Shown here piece by piece: positions 31,133 through 45,820 of a DNA stretch of 64,000 bases (its first letter is position 1; each line of letters begins with the position of its first letter). The DNA is from Oikopleura dioica (taxonomy: Eukaryota; Chordata; Appendicularia; Copelata; Oikopleuridae), in assembly GCA_907165135.1 (NCBI GenBank), contig OU015567.1, positions 12,281,001-12,345,000 on the forward strand. The letters are read 5' to 3'. The notes beneath the pieces were generated by a model. The model was not told the DNA's origin. It was given only the letters and a program-made list of their open reading frames with translations, and searched no databases. A program made the position numbers and the translations under genes.

Positions 31133-32760
31133 TTATTTCATAGAAACAGGCATTAAAGAAGTGCTTTGATCTTCAAACATGTTTGTAAGTTCGATTTCAT
31201 ATTTACGTGGCTTGTCAGATCGGACATATCGAAGAAGTTTCACTTCAAGTTTTTTTGATTTGTAAAATGCTAATTTAAATCATTACCTGATCCAGCATTT
31301 CTACTTTTTCTACGTAGTCTTTCTCGTTCGGCCGTTTCTTCTTTCAGTTTCGCCTGGTCAGCTAGTTTTGGCAACTGTCTTTTGATCAAATTGAACTTTT
31401 CTGAAATACGAGAATAGTCAACGGGTGTTTCCGCCATGTCAAACCGATGATAGCTTTGTCGGAGTCTTGATCGTGACTTTCGTCGTATTCGTCTGGGTCA
31501 AGGATGACCGGCGCCACCGTTGGAATAAGTAAATGATATTTGTGTTGGGGCTTTTCTTATCAAGAAGGTTAGTACATAACCGGATATTTGCAGATTAATA
31601 CCAACAAATTTCTCGCGGAAGTTCCTCAGCAGGCGGCGCATTTCTTTCGTTTGGATTTGTTCCTTTATGTCTTCAATTGACTTCAAGTTTTTCCGCCGCC
31701 TTTGTGGCAGACTGCGGAAGTTGGAAGCACTTCGTCGTTCATGATCGATGCGTTGTCGCTCCAACTCAAGATAGTTGACGCTCTTTAGAACGGGTTATCT
31801 TTTTCGATTGAGAAACTTCAAATTTTCGAAATTCGATAGGTCAAAAAAGCTATGGCAACGATGGCAGATAAAAACCATTTCCTGTCCGACTATCAAGCTT
31901 CTACTGCCAAGGTGCCTTAGTTTAGCTCCCAAGCAGTATTTACAAATTAACAGATCAGCTAATAATTGCTCTCAACTTTCAAGATAGAGTCAATACTGTT
32001 CCTTTATGTGCGTCATGAAAACCGCCGCTGCCGAAAACCGTCTCATCTAATTGCCGTCGTAACCGATCGTTTTTTACATGTGCTTACAAATATTTTTAGA
32101 AAATTATAACTAGTTATTTTCTTGATAACTGGCACCCACGTTTGTCTTGTCTATAAAAAGTCTTTTGCTTATCTTTAAAAATAGACATTTCTTGTATGGC
32201 TCAAACTCAAGAGAAACTGTTTTTTTTATCAAAAAAGTCATATCTAAGCTCAGCTTGACATTTTTACGTGCGAACTCTTCAAAATTGCGTTAATCCCTGA
32301 GCAAATTTGCATAGGTCGATACACTTTAAAATTTGTACTGTATCTTTCTTACCGATGAAGGTTCGTTTCTTTTCTTGCTCCTTAGATTTTTGATAGTTTC
32401 TCTCGGTTTTCGACGGACTTCTTAGGTCGTATTGCATTTTTGATTTAGATTCAAGTGGGAGCGATAGGCGCCCATCAGCAGATTATTTGCTCGGAAAGTC
32501 AATTTGTGTTGATCCAACTCCTTTTCCAGATACTGTAAATGTCATGTTCGCCTGTAGCAGTAGCTCATCAGAGAAGGGCAATAAAATTTTACGCCACCAT
32601 GTGAGAGGCGAAACCACATGCGATCATAAGAGCGCACTTTGCATTGTCTGAAAACTACTGTTGGTGTAGCACAGGCGTTTCCCATCGCGATCGTTGAACT
32701 CCACCAACTGACGAATTTTACGCTCCGTCAGTTCTCCGATGCCTCGGGGCGGTGGAGGAG
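31133..32760 (-). CDS. Multi-exon gene with zinc-ribbon exon, unknown (possibly damaged)
   Basis: The 3' exons are well formed: KNLKSIEDIKEQIQTKEM, PTVAPVILDPDEYDESHD, FNLIKRQLPKLADQAKL and LLRYVRSDKPRKYEIELTN, with 38-50 nt introns and stop at 31133. Upstream, about 31800-31975 encodes CKYCLGAKLRHLGSRS and FICHRCHSFFDL, a zinc-ribbon pattern. Further upstream (32345-32760) one frame reads PPPPRGIGELTERKIRQLVE and later KTERNYQKSKEQEKKRTFIG but contains two in-frame stops. Either short introns or substitutions explain these. The family is not recognised and the link between parts is inferred. Confidence 0.4.
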
Positions 32761-32803
32761 CATCTTTGCATCTATTATATTTCTCCGTCCGACTTATTAA
32801 AAT

Positions 32804-34556
32804 ATGGAGCTATTTTTAAGCTCGTTAAGATTTTTCGTCAAAAGCTTTACAGTAGTAGAGAAATACAAGTATTTAATTTGGTACACATTATGTTTCTGGA
32901 CAGGATGGAAAATGGTTTCTTCAAAAGCTTATTCAGAGAGTCTTTCGCATCGTTACTTGCCAAATTCAAATACAGTAAGTTCATAACATGATTATATATC
33001 ATGAGGCTAAAAATTAAGATTGATGGAGAATACACAGACGCAAAGAAAGCAAAATTCTTCATGTGGGAGGGAGAAAATCCTGTCGCTCCGGTAGAATCTG
33101 AAGCGCAGAAGCCAAATTACTCAAAATTACTTTCAAATTACAACGAAGAACAAAGATCTGGGAAAGTCCCTTACGTATTTGACTATATCCCGTCAATGTT
33201 CTTGAAAAGCCCGTCTCTGCAGAAATCCTATAACGACTTTGCGATAAAGCACGGCAGTGGATTACGGAAGCAAACGAAGGGGACAGTTCTGCTGACGTAC
33301 TACCGTTCCGGGTCAAGTTTTCTTGGACAGCTTTTCAATCAACATCCTGATGTGTTTTACCACTTTGAGCCGCTCTTTCCGTACTCGAGGGATTGTTCGT
33401 CTGATTCTCCTGCTTTCAAGGTAAAAAAATCCGCTTATGTTTTCTAATTTTTTGTAGAAAGAGAAAATCGAAAATCTTGAGAGAATACTGTCATGTGACA
33501 TGCCGAACATGCGAAATCTCACCCAAAAGATTCAACACTTCAACCCAAACCTTTACAACTCAAGGCTCTGCCTCTTGACTGGTGCATGTTTTCGTTTCAA
33601 CTCCCTTAGTCTTTGCGATCCGCGGCTGTGCCCGCCAATGCCCGGTGGAGAATTGAAATGCTCGAGTTGTGGGCCTCTAAATTTGGAACTGACGGACGAC
33701 CTCTGCAGGGAGAAAGAAATGACGGTTGTGAAAACGATTCGAATATGCAACGGGTCCTGGCTAGACTCGATTTCTAAGTCAATGTCTCTCAAAGTCGTCC
33801 ATCTCATTCGCGACCCGCGAGCCATCGCCAAGTCCAGACTATCAATCCCTGACGACCCAATTACAGAAGCAGAGATCGTCAAAAATGTTACTGACTTGTG
33901 CAAACAACAGATGCTGACCTATGAAAAATACTTTGGAAGCGATGACTACTCAACGGTTCTTTATGAAGACCTGAATCGATTGCCGTTTGAAAAGGCTCAA
34001 GAAATTTATGATTTCGTCGGTTTGACCTTTCATCCGAAAGTGAAAGGCTGGATCCGACAAAATACAGGCGCTTCAAGGTTAGATCTGATAGAAATGCAAA
34101 TCTTTAATAATGTTTAGGGTACGGCGAGAATCTCTCGATCTCAAAGATTTCCACGTCGCAAAACGAACCATGATCGATGACAAAGAGGTGATTCTGTACG
34201 AAGACAACGCTGGACATAACTACACGAAAACGAAGTTCAAGGTCAAAGAAACTCAAGATATGCTCCTTCAAAACAGCATGCCCGACATGTCGAAAATAAT
34301 CGTCGAAGAAGTCAACTCACCCGACAGAAAGAGGACCGTCGTCCACAATCAAATTCTCGAAGCGAGAAATCCCTTTGGCACGTATAGAAACTCGGCGACG
34401 GTTTTGGAGACATGGCCAAGCAAACTCCCGTTTGAGATAGTTGACGGGATTCAGAAGGGATGTAGTGAGCTTATGGAAGAATTCGGTTACAAGTTTGTAC
34501 GATCAAAAGAAGAATATGAAGATAAGAGTACCTCGTACCTGCCTGAACTTCAGTGA
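32804..34556 (+). CDS. Golgi carbohydrate sulfotransferase (CHST1/3-like)
   Basis: Four exons (32804-32974, 33019-33420, 33458-34077, 34118-34556) join in frame. The first encodes a short cytoplasmic end and a membrane anchor ([16 protein letters not shown]), giving a type II Golgi protein. The 5'-phosphosulfate (PAPS) loop is [14 protein letters not shown] followed by [12 protein letters not shown], and the 3'-phosphate site is [15 protein letters not shown], both standard for the GlcNAc/Gal-6-O-sulfotransferase family. It transfers sulfate from PAPS to sugars of glycans. It ends YLPELQ. Acceptor specificity cannot be told. Confidence 0.9.
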
Positions 34557-34961
34557 GATAGAAATCTCGAAATTTCGTTACTGTAAATAAATATTCTCCC
34601 CGTCGATAAGTGGTTGAACGCGTTCTTCTTTGTAAGGTTTTTTTTGACTCATTAACACGGACCAAATTGTCAGCCAGGGACCGGTGAAGTCTAACTGAGT
34701 TGGTTAAGTTTTTCATCATCGCCTGAGGAGTTAATGCAAAAATAATTTTGCCAAGATAAAACGAATATTTAGCTTATGGTTTCTTGATTTTTTTTTTACT
34801 TGCGGACAAAGTCTTAGTAGACATACCACTAGAAAAATATTATAGCATACAATAAATAAGATACACTGCATTTTTTCACAAGAAACTTCTCAAGTTGATG
34901 CTGAAGATTGAATGATGATGAATTTATTGTGGAACTGAGACAACTGTTTAGTTGAAGGCCT
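34557..34961. other. Short intergenic region between convergent genes
   Basis: Holds the 3' ends of the sulfotransferase (plus) and hexosaminidase (minus) genes. No other feature seen. Confidence 0.6.
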
Positions 34962-36855
34962 TTAGAAAAGGTAATGGGCATTGTTGAAAGGATCAAATGG
35001 ATAAGGGCAGTATCCGAAATTAGGATTGACGTTTGGATTCTGAATCGCTGGCTGAGCAGGAAGACCTCGGGCGAGCATTTTGCAGCGCCACTCGTTCAAT
35101 CGCCATCGCGCTGGGCCGGGCTGGTTCACTGACTTGTCGCTCCAAAGCCGCTCGGCTAACAAAACCCTTAGAATCGGAAGAGATTGAGGACAACTTACCG
35201 ACAGCGCTAGCGCGGGGCCAGATTCGCTGAAGAATGTTCGTTCCGTCGACGAATTCGCCCCACATCGCCGCTGAACCGCCCATGACAAGTTTGTTCTGCT
35301 CAGCGGTGCCGTTGAAGTCAGTTGGTTCGATAACGTAGTATCCTTCCCAATCAACACCGTATGAGATGATATTGAGATACCAAGGGGAGGCGAGAATGGC
35401 TTTGTGGCCAGATTTCGTGACAGCATTCATGGTGTCCTTCCATGTTCCAGATCTTCCCTTCCAAACTTCAACGACGGTTTCATTTGAGATTTTCACGCCA
35501 TTGACAAATACTTCTTCCCAAACAACGTAGTTCTTCTTCAAGTCATGTGCAATGTCAACCATTCCTAGCAAATAAATAAACTAGAATTTGACTTCTATAT
35601 TTTCTTACCTTGGACCCAAACTTGTTCTAGCTGAGCATATGTAGTCAAATTATTCTTCGCCATATACGCAGTTATATCTGGGTTAGACTTCCAGCAGCCA
35701 AATGGAACTTCATCGCCGCCGAGATGCAGGTAGCTATCGCGAAAGACTTCGTTGACTTCGGTGAATAGTTTTCGCATGAGATCGTAGTTTTCTTGGTAGA
35801 TGGGGTTGATTGGCCCGTGGCTTCCGTCGGGCTCGCCATTGCGGTAGCAAGGAGTCAAGAATTTCGGGCCACCGCCGGGTCCCCAAGCGTCGGTATGACC
35901 GGGAGTGTCGAACTCTGGAACAACTCGGACTCCTAGAAGATGATTTAATGGTTGCTTCTCGCTGATAGAATTTACCTCTTAGGCGGGCGAATTCGATGAT
36001 GTCTTTGATTTCGTGAATGGTGTAGACATGGAGTGGCGTGTAAGATCCAAGGAAGCTGAGTTCGGGCAACACTTGCGATTCATAAGGGAAGCTTTGCAGG
36101 TCGACAATATGCCAGTGAAGAATATTCATCTTATTCCAAGAAAGAGCGCTAGAAAATGCGAGTTATTGCAAAATCTATATTTTAGGACTCACGTGATCTG
36201 AGCTTTGATGACGGAAATAGGAAGATAATGTCGGGAAGTGTCAATTAAAAATCCTCTGAAGGGAAATCTCGGCCAGTCGGTAATCATGGTCGAGTTTACA
36301 CTCGGTCGGTAGTCAATATTGTGAATCATCTGCGTGAAGCTCTCCAGTCCATGAATTACTCCCCACTCGGCACTGGCTGTCAATTCAACTTTCTCGGGCG
36401 TTGGAGAGCCGACTTGAAGGGTGTACGATTCGTTCATATTTTGAGAAGGGTAGTTTTCGCAGTTGATGATTTTGACCTCGATTGTGTCGATGATTCCAGC
36501 GGCAGAGGAGGCTGAGAACTTGAGCTTTTTGGAACTAGAACTGGCGATTTTGAAGTGGGAACGGATCAGATCTTGGTATCGCTGGAAGATGTCGGGGATA
36601 ATGTCGCATTGGGGCGACTCAGGAGTCAGAACAAACTGGATATTTGCATCTGAAGAGAAATTGAGTGATTGAATACATTCCGTTAGTGTAAGGGCTTGAT
36701 TGCTTTTAAAACTCACCTAAAATTTGAAATTCCTGCGTCACCGCCATACTCTGCGGCAAAGGCCAAACCGTGCCATCGTACTGCCACGGCGGCAGAAATC
36801 TATCAGCTGCATTCGTTAGCGCATTTCCAAGAAAAAATGCCGAAAGAAATTTCAT
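34962..36855 (-). CDS. HEXB: Beta-hexosaminidase (GH20)
   Basis: Multi-exon minus gene with 42-46 nt introns. Start 36855 gives a signal peptide (MKFLSAFFLGNALTNAA). The N-terminal domain leads to GLESFTQMIH and FRGFLIDTSRHYLP, then MNILHWHIVD, EFDTPGHTDAWGPG and the catalytic pair in YLHLGGDEVPFGCW. Later come VWKGRSGTW, GPD-equivalent loops and AERLWSDKSVNQ. All are hallmarks of lysosomal GH20 beta-N-acetylhexosaminidase (HEXA/HEXB type), which removes terminal GlcNAc/GalNAc by substrate-assisted catalysis. The reading frame is intact throughout. Confidence 0.95.
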
Positions 36856-37040
36856 TTTTACATTCAGTTACGATTTCTCTAAAAAACGAAATTGAGTTTT
36901 TACTGCCGTATTTTCTGCCGGCGTTTCGATTTGAAAATGGGAGTAGTTCACACTTGAATGGCAAAAACAGACAAGAATCGATAAAAATTTTATGCTCTCG
37001 CGCCCTGACCTAGAAAATTAGGGAAAATCGTTTTTGAGCT

Positions 37041-37800
37041 TTATTCTGAAATTTTTTTCAAAAATTCTAGTTCTGGCTGTTCATTCTGCTTTTCGATTTC
37101 TTCAGGGAACATCGTTCCAACTGCATCTCTCGCAAACTCGGCAAAAATTGGCTCTTGCATCGCCTGGTCAAGCAAGAATCGAATATCCGTCGAGCTTCGC
37201 TCTGAAACAATCTCTTCTAGCATTGGCCGCAAGTGGGGATTGTACAAGTGCCGTTTGATCAAGTCTGTGTTCAATCGTTCCAGTCGGTGGCCTTCTACTT
37301 TGTCTTGAGATATTACAGAGTCGATTTCCTGAAGAAAGGGCTGATTAGAATGTTTGAAAAGTGGAAGGGAAAACCACCTTCAATCCAGGTTTCTTGGCGG
37401 GTTTGCGCTTTCTCGGGACACAAGTTGTTTTGTGGATCTTGTAGCATTCCACTTTACAGTAATTTGACAGGCAGGCAGGGCATCTGTACTTTGGGCTTTC
37501 TATCTTTCAAAGAGTTGAAAAAAATCGGATATTTTAATTTGAAAATGTGAGAAAAAGGTGATTTTCGATAAAGAAGAGGATTAAAATTGATTGAATTACT
37601 CTTTCCTTGCATTCCACGCAGATCTTCACCGGCTTGACTTCAACTTCTATCGTTTTCACTTGCTCTGGCTTTTTGAAATTTCCATCCCTTTTTGAATTAT
37701 TGTGATTTCTGCTCCCTCCACGGCCTCCTCTTCCTCGACCTCTTCCTCTTCGGTGATTTCCTCTGTGATTACTCCTTTCTCGTTCGATCTGTTCAGTCAT
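37041..37800 (-). CDS. ZNHIT3: Zinc finger HIT domain protein 3
   Basis: Three exons on the minus strand. The N-terminus (MTEQIERERSNHRGN) carries an RG-rich stretch (RRGRGRGRGGRGGSR) that I do not recall in vertebrate ZNHIT3. The zf-HIT domain follows: CVECKER, YRCPACLSNYC, CYKIHKTTC. The C-terminal helical region (LYNPHLRPMLEEIV, AMQEPIFAEFA) matches the conserved ZNHIT3 tail. ZNHIT3 works with NUFIP1 in box C/D snoRNP assembly. The RG extension may add RNA binding. Confidence 0.9.
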
Positions 37801-38337
37801 TTTCTTAAAAAGTCGGGATCAGCAGGAGAAACTCTTGAAAATTGGAGATTTGAAAAGAGAAAATCGGGCGGAACATGCGCGCTTATTGGCCAGCGGCGCT
37901 CCCGACCGAGAGATTGAGCCGCAATTTTTTATGCATTTATTCTCAAGAGAACAATAATCAGCTGTCAATTCTGACACTCTTTAGGTTTTTTGAGTTGAAA
38001 AAAGTGTTGAGAGATAACGAGAAGACACGAAAACATGAATTTAGTAGAGAATGTTATCTGGAAATCATTTTATCATGTATTAAAAGTACCTGGCTTTAGT
38101 TATGAGTCTTATTGTCTACGATACGAAGTATGAATCAAAGTAATTAGTCTCGTATAGCGGAAAATCAATTTATTAAATATCCATTATTCTTAAAAAACAA
38201 GTTGTGGTCTTCACTAACAGAAAGAAAAAATCAACTGTCAAACAACTTCACTTTCAATTTATTTCGATGCTTGTCCATAATTATTTCCCCGGAGGAAAAT
38301 TTTTGTTTTCAGAACAAAAGTTCGAAAAGCAAGAAAA
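37801..38337. other. Intergenic region between divergent genes
   Basis: Separates the starts of ZNHIT3 (minus) and TFIIS (plus), so it holds both promoters. AT-rich, no exon seen. Confidence 0.5.
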
Positions 38338-40088
38338 ATGCCGCTGGAAGAGCTGAAACGATACGCGTCACAAGTCAAAAAACTCTGCGACAAGGAAAAA
38401 TATGGCGATGCCGGTCAGCTACTCAATGCGTTGAAGGAAGAAAAAATCACAAAAGAACTGCTCGAAAGCTCGAAAATCGGTCATGTCGTCAATGCACTGA
38501 GAAAGGGGGCACAAAATGCTGGACACACGGAAATCGCTGCTCAATCGAAATGTAGATTTTGATTATATAAAAATGTATATTTATATATAAACATAAAAAT
38601 TGCTCTGGAAAAGAAGTGATTCACTTCATGTATCTATATTTATGAGATTTTAAATTGATTTATTTATGTCTTAGGAGGGAAACTCCCTTATTTGCCCGCT
38701 GAAATCGAAACATAAAGAGTCAAGTGAAATAAAGATTTACAGCTACTCGCCAGAATAAATATCAATCCTCAATTGTGAATTGCCAATTTTCAATTGCGCA
38801 TCGATTTTATTCTTGAATTCAAAACAGAGACGCTTTTTGAGAAATTCCTATGTCAGGAATTTACGTTTAAGTTTTTCCTTTCTAGCTCTGATCAAACAAT
38901 GGAAAGCGCAAATGGCTCAAAACGCGGACAATGGGGGAACGCCGAAAGTACAGAAGACAGAGAGCAGCTCACAGAAACGCGAAAAAGAAAAGGAAAAGCT
39001 GCCTGTCGCGAATGATTCTTCTCCAAATCTCGGCGCTTCTATTCAACCCACTTCGGATCCGAGCAGAAACAAATGCAGAGAACTTCTTCAAAAAGCCCTT
39101 ATGGTTGATAAGGATAAATACCAACCGCAGTTTGTTAGCCTAATGGCCGCTAAAATTGAAGGTATTCGACTGATCCTTAGATTGAGGGTAGACTCTACCC
39201 GGTAGACGGGTTCTTTGAGTCCTTATTCTTGATTTCAGAGGCAATCTTCACCTTCCACGGCTGTTCAAGCTCAGACACGAAGTACCGAAACAAAATCCGA
39301 TCTCGCTACTCCAACCTCAAAGATGCCAAAAACCCGGAGCTGCGCGACTCGGTCATGAGCGGCATCATCTCCGCCGAAAAACTAGCCAGCATGAAGCCAG
39401 AAGAAATGGCGTCAAAGCAACTTCAAGAGTTGAGGAAGAAATTTACTAAAGAAGCGATTAATGACCACCAAATGGCGCAGAACGAAGGCACAAAGACAGA
39501 TATGTTTACTTGTGGAAAGGAAAGAGGTTCACGATTTTTCTGGAAAGCAGTTTTCTTTTTTGAAAATACCAGTTGGCATGAGTCGCCCAAAGAATAAATC
39601 GAAAGAGCATAAACTCCCGTAAACACGCAGTTACGGCTAGGGAGTTGGCATTTTCAGTTTGCTCAGCGCATCTGTGACATCATTACAAGTAAATATTTAG
39701 CGAGTGAAATTTCATTCCATTTCCTTTCACTTTGTAGGATCACTCGTTCGAGACCATTGATAAAATAAAAAAAAAATGATGTGATTGACATTTTTATTGA
39801 AATCAAAAATGAAAGAGATATAAAATGAAAAACTTGAAATTCGTATTTTCTTAATCGCAGATAAAGGAATATTCAATGAAACTTCTTTTTAATTCACAAA
39901 TGTTCTAAAATGAATCCGTATATCATTTCTATAAAAAAATCCCGCTCCACCATAAAATATCTTTAACCTCTCGAAAGTGCAAGGGCAAAGAATGCACATA
40001 CACCCAGCTCCAAACCCGATCTGCCGATGAGCCGATGACGACCTTCGTTTACTGTATGAGCTGTGGTAATCGATGGAAATTCTGCTAG
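38338..40088 (+). CDS. TCEA1: Transcription elongation factor TFIIS
   Basis: Exons 38338-38550, about 38887-39163, 39239-39519 and 39978-40088. The N-terminal LW domain contains [19 protein letters not shown] and [11 protein letters not shown] Ser/Lys-rich linker follows, then the central domain ([35 protein letters not shown]). The zinc ribbon is split by the last intron: CGK then [19 protein letters not shown], the catalytic [10 protein letters not shown] hairpin and [11 protein letters not shown]. It rescues backtracked RNA polymerase II. The last intron is GA-AG and 458 nt long. Confidence 0.95.
39520..39977 (+). mobile_element. 458-nt GA-AG intron flanked by GAAAG repeats
   Basis: The conserved zinc ribbon fixes the junctions: CGK ends at 39519 and CKGKEC starts at 39978. 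The intron therefore begins GAAAGAGGTT and ends AACCTCTCGAAAG. GAAAG occurs directly before it (39515-39519) and at its end (39973-39977), and AGAGGTT/AACCTCT is a short inverted pair. It is about ten times the usual intron length. An insertion origin is inferred. Confidence 0.6.
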
Positions 40089-40620
40089 CTCCTTTTCTTT
40101 TGTTTTCCCTATTTTTAAAATTTACATTTACATTTTTTCCGGCCATGTTTAAATTTAGCCTGTACAGAAAGAGAAAAAACTAGAACTAAAAAGGTGCTTT
40201 TTAGCTTTTTTGAAGCATGAGCTTTCTTTTAGCTAAAAAAGAAACTGGTGAACAGAAACAGAATCTACCATATTTTCAATCTACTAGTAGTATATTTATA
40301 TGAGTGAACATACAACTACATGTGAGCAAATACGAATTCATAAATACAGAAAAATCCTCCCTGACAGTATCCCAATCTCAAAGATCTATCAACTTAAAAC
40401 TTGTATCCAAAATATTTTGCGATAAGGTTATTACGTAACTATAATTTTTACTGCCCAAATACTGTCAACTGAAAATCTACAAAGTCTTGTTACTGTAACT
40501 TACTCTCACCTTTACTTACACTCAGGATGAGTCACTCATATATAACTTTACATTACTATTCTTCTTTTCGTAAAAATAAACCTTTGCCCGACCAATTTAT
40601 CAACCCAAAATATTCAGAAA
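40089..40620. other. Intergenic region, AT-rich
   Basis: 3' end of TFIIS and promoter of the kinase gene. No other feature supported. Confidence 0.5.
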
Positions 40621-42653
<2,033 letters not shown>

Positions 42654-43105
42654 CTGTGTTTATTATAACTGCTCTCCACCACCAATTTTTCTCCAGTTCA
42701 AAAACTCCTCACAATCGCAACTTTTTCTCCGCTCTTTTCCGCAGTCCTTCATTCCTGAAATATCTTCATCCGCACAAGCAGCTGTCTAATTGAATATATT
42801 GCTACTTTTGTAAATATAAAAATACAACCGACAATCCACTTCTTTCCAATTTCAAGCATCGTACGAGAAAAATGTGAAAAAGTTCAAAAATCCTTGAAAT
42901 TTTTATTTTTAATTCGCTCCTGAAAGAAAAACTGATTACTCAAAATGTAATGAAATTGTAATTCATTGAATTCAATGAATTTCATTCTACCTCCACCAAA
43001 ATATTCTAGACCTAAAAATAGTCTCTTACGGAGCCGATTTTCTAGAACATCGGGATTGCTCCTGTTATTACTGATAAAAGGCTCACAGTGTAAAAGGAGT
43101 GAGCG
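42654..43105. other. Intergenic region
   Basis: 3' end of the kinase gene and promoter of CFAP91. Short inverted stretch ATTCATTGAATTCAATGAAT at about 42961-42980; nothing else seen. Confidence 0.5.
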
Positions 43106-45620
43106 ATGACGCAAAAGGCTGCTGCAAATCCTCATCGCTCGGCGGTGGTCCAGACGGAACGCAAGCATGACTATTTATACTCAAAAGGTAAGCCCTCCAG
43201 ACTTATTTTTCGTAATAACAAAATTGGCTAGACTATCATGTTTCGGGGCCAAGGGATCACAATCGCGCCATCTATCGGGCAAAGACCAATACTGATAATG
43301 TTAAGAAAATGTTCAGGTAAATCGCTTAAACTTTCATATCTTTTAATTATTTTAAACTTAAGCCATGAAAAATGTTCTCGGAACTTCGGCATCATCCTCG
43401 GTTTGAGACGGTGCTTGTACAAAAGACCCAGTACCTTCGTTTATCAACAAGAATTATCAAGACAAAGCTCAGATCGACCGCCAGGAGACGATGTTCTACG
43501 GAGCTAGGGATGTCGGAGGCGAGGACAGATACAAGTATTTCAGAAGGCCAAATGTTCCATTCAGTCAGGTATATATCCCCTTCAAAGGCTCTTTTCTAGT
43601 GTTTTCAGGCTCCAGCAGACGTAATTCTTGAGCCACCACGCCAAGTTGTCCATACAAATGATTCGGTCGTCCAAAGAACTCGTACACTCGCCACACAAAC
43701 CGACTACCGCGATCAAGAATCTCAAACCGAACCTTACTCTCCCGACTACACCGTCGCCCCTGGTCAAAATCCCGAGATCCTCTCTCTCGCAGGGCTCAAG
43801 TACAAACGTGGCCTGCCAGCGGGCGTCGCCGAAGTGACGATGATCGAGCGTGCGCGCGATAAACGACGCTGGGAGGAAAGTCTCCCGCCGCTCAACGACC
43901 CGGCCCAGATTCACAAGCGGCGGCTGATGATGGAGCAACGCGAAAAATTTGAATGGCAACAGCGTGACAGAGAAATTGAAGAAATCCAAAAAGAAAAACT
44001 TGACGTATGTACTCTTTTCTAACCGGTTTCCTTTTCTTATTCCTTTTGTAGATAATGAAACAAGAATTAAAAGCTGAACATGAAGAATTTGCCGGATTAT
44101 TGGAAGAAGCACTTGAAGAGACTGCGGTCAAGCTCGCGAAAGAAGCTGAAGTAAAAATAGATAAAGTAAAGAAAGGTACTATTCGTCCCTAAAACTCCAT
44201 TTTCAATCTTTTCTTTCAGAACACGTCAAGAAGCAAAGACGAATAAAAAAATATGCACACATAGATACGCCATATCTAGGAGAAGATTACAAGCGAGACA
44301 TCGTTAAGGATTATATTGATTATGGTTCGGAGGTGAGCTTTTTTTAGCCAACTTGAAATTCTAGTGTTGTTATAGACATATGCACCGATCGCTAGACACG
44401 GTCAAATCGGCGATAAAACGAGCAGCAAGTACCACGTGCAGAGTAAATATCTCGACACTTATGAAGGCCTCTGCGCGCTCGAAAGATCCATCGGGAAGAG
44501 TCTCACAGAAACGTACATCCGCGCTCCTGCACCAAAACAAGGACCTGGCAAGGACGGCTTCGTTCGACGCAAGGACAGGATGGACTGGGACCTCAAGGAG
44601 TCTTACGACATCATTCAGAAGCAAAAGGCCGAACGAGAGCTCAAGCGACAGCCGCGATTGCTCGTTGAAGTTCCTCCACCAGCACCTCGACCAGTTACTC
44701 CTACTTGCGAGGCGCCAGGCGAGAACTTCCAAAAGAAACAGATCGCCGCAACTCTTCTTCAAAAACTCCTGCGAGGAATGGCTTCGCGACGAGAAACTCT
44801 CACCGAGTTGGATAGACGACGCGATCTCATCGAAGAAGTCAGATCTACTCACATTCTTCTCGAGTCCGAAAAGAAGGCCAAAGATGCCGAGAAGCAACGG
44901 GTCATGGATCGAAGGAAGGTCGAAAAGGACATGCGAGCAGAGCACAATGAGGTCTCAGAGATTGTCCACGGCGTTGCTGGAAAGAAAGCGCAGAGAATCT
45001 TGGACTTCTTGCAGAATGAGCTTATTCGACTTCAGGATGAGCGAAGGTAAGATTTTCGATGAAATTCTCTCCTAAGTTCTCTTATTTAGATGCCATGCAT
45101 TCGCAATTCTAGCAGAGCGAAAACGACGCATCCGGGAAGCCGAGGAAGCTGGACTTCGCCAAGAAGAAGAGCGCCGCCGCCGAGAAGAAGACGAAATCTG
45201 GCAAGAAGTCGTCAAAACTCGCCACCAGTCCGTCGACCAGTACTTGCTCAAGATCGCTAGCGAGGCAACCAACTTGGCTGCTGCTGAGCTCGCTGAAGAG
45301 CAAATTGAAAAGATGGTCGATGTTATTGACACAAACCCTCGTGGCCTCTCGTCACGGTGAGTCTTTATTTCTTATTCTTATAAACGATTTCACGGCTTAT
45401 TTTCGCCTCCAATAGAAATTCACATGCCTGAATTTTAATTTTATTCTTTCCTAGCGACCAAGCTGCGGATATGGTTCACAACTTCTTGATTCCCGAGGTC
45501 GTCCGACGAGAGCATCTTGAAGAACCACACCGAGAACGAGAAGCTCGACTCAAGGCTGCTCGAAATCTGCTCTTCCCGATTGTCGATGGAGACGAGAAAG
45601 AGTGCCAGACCGAAGAATAA
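43106..45620 (+). CDS. CFAP91: Cilia- and flagella-associated protein 91 (MAATS1/AAT1)
   Basis: A multi-exon gene with short introns. Recognisable blocks in order: HDYLYSK, VSGPRDHNRAIY, MFSELRHHPRFETV, KDPVPSFINK, KYFRRPNVPF, ATQTDYRDQESQTEPYSPDY, GLPAGVAEVTMIERARDKR, WEESLPPLND, IVKDYIDYGS, LDTYEGLCALE, AATLLQKLLRGMASRRE, ILDFLQNELIRLQDERR, CHAFAILAERKRRIREAEEAG and NFLIPEVVRR. These match CFAP91, a radial-spoke-base (calmodulin/spoke-associated complex) protein of motile cilia. One base is missing at the A-run 43421-43424 between HPRFETV and KDPVPSF. Full length otherwise. Confidence 0.92.
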
Positions 45621-45820
45621 TCCTCCGATTTCTTCAACTTTGTTACTATTCCTCTGAGTCCATATATTATTCAATCTCTTTATTCAAATATTTTTCTATT
45701 CAACAAATCTTTTATTTATAATAAAGAACTATATTTTTATACAAAAATTGTGTCTCGTTTACTAAAAAACGTGGATGAATTTGGATTTTTCTAGCTTTTC
45801 TACTTTATTTTCGTAATAGA

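Noticed and set aside
42950-42985. GAATTCAATGAATTT palindromic stretch as a regulatory operator
   Set aside because: A short AT-rich near-palindrome in 3' flanking DNA is expected by chance.
43582-44112. Minus-strand frames opposite CFAP91
   Set aside because: Shadow of a conserved coding gene on the plus strand.
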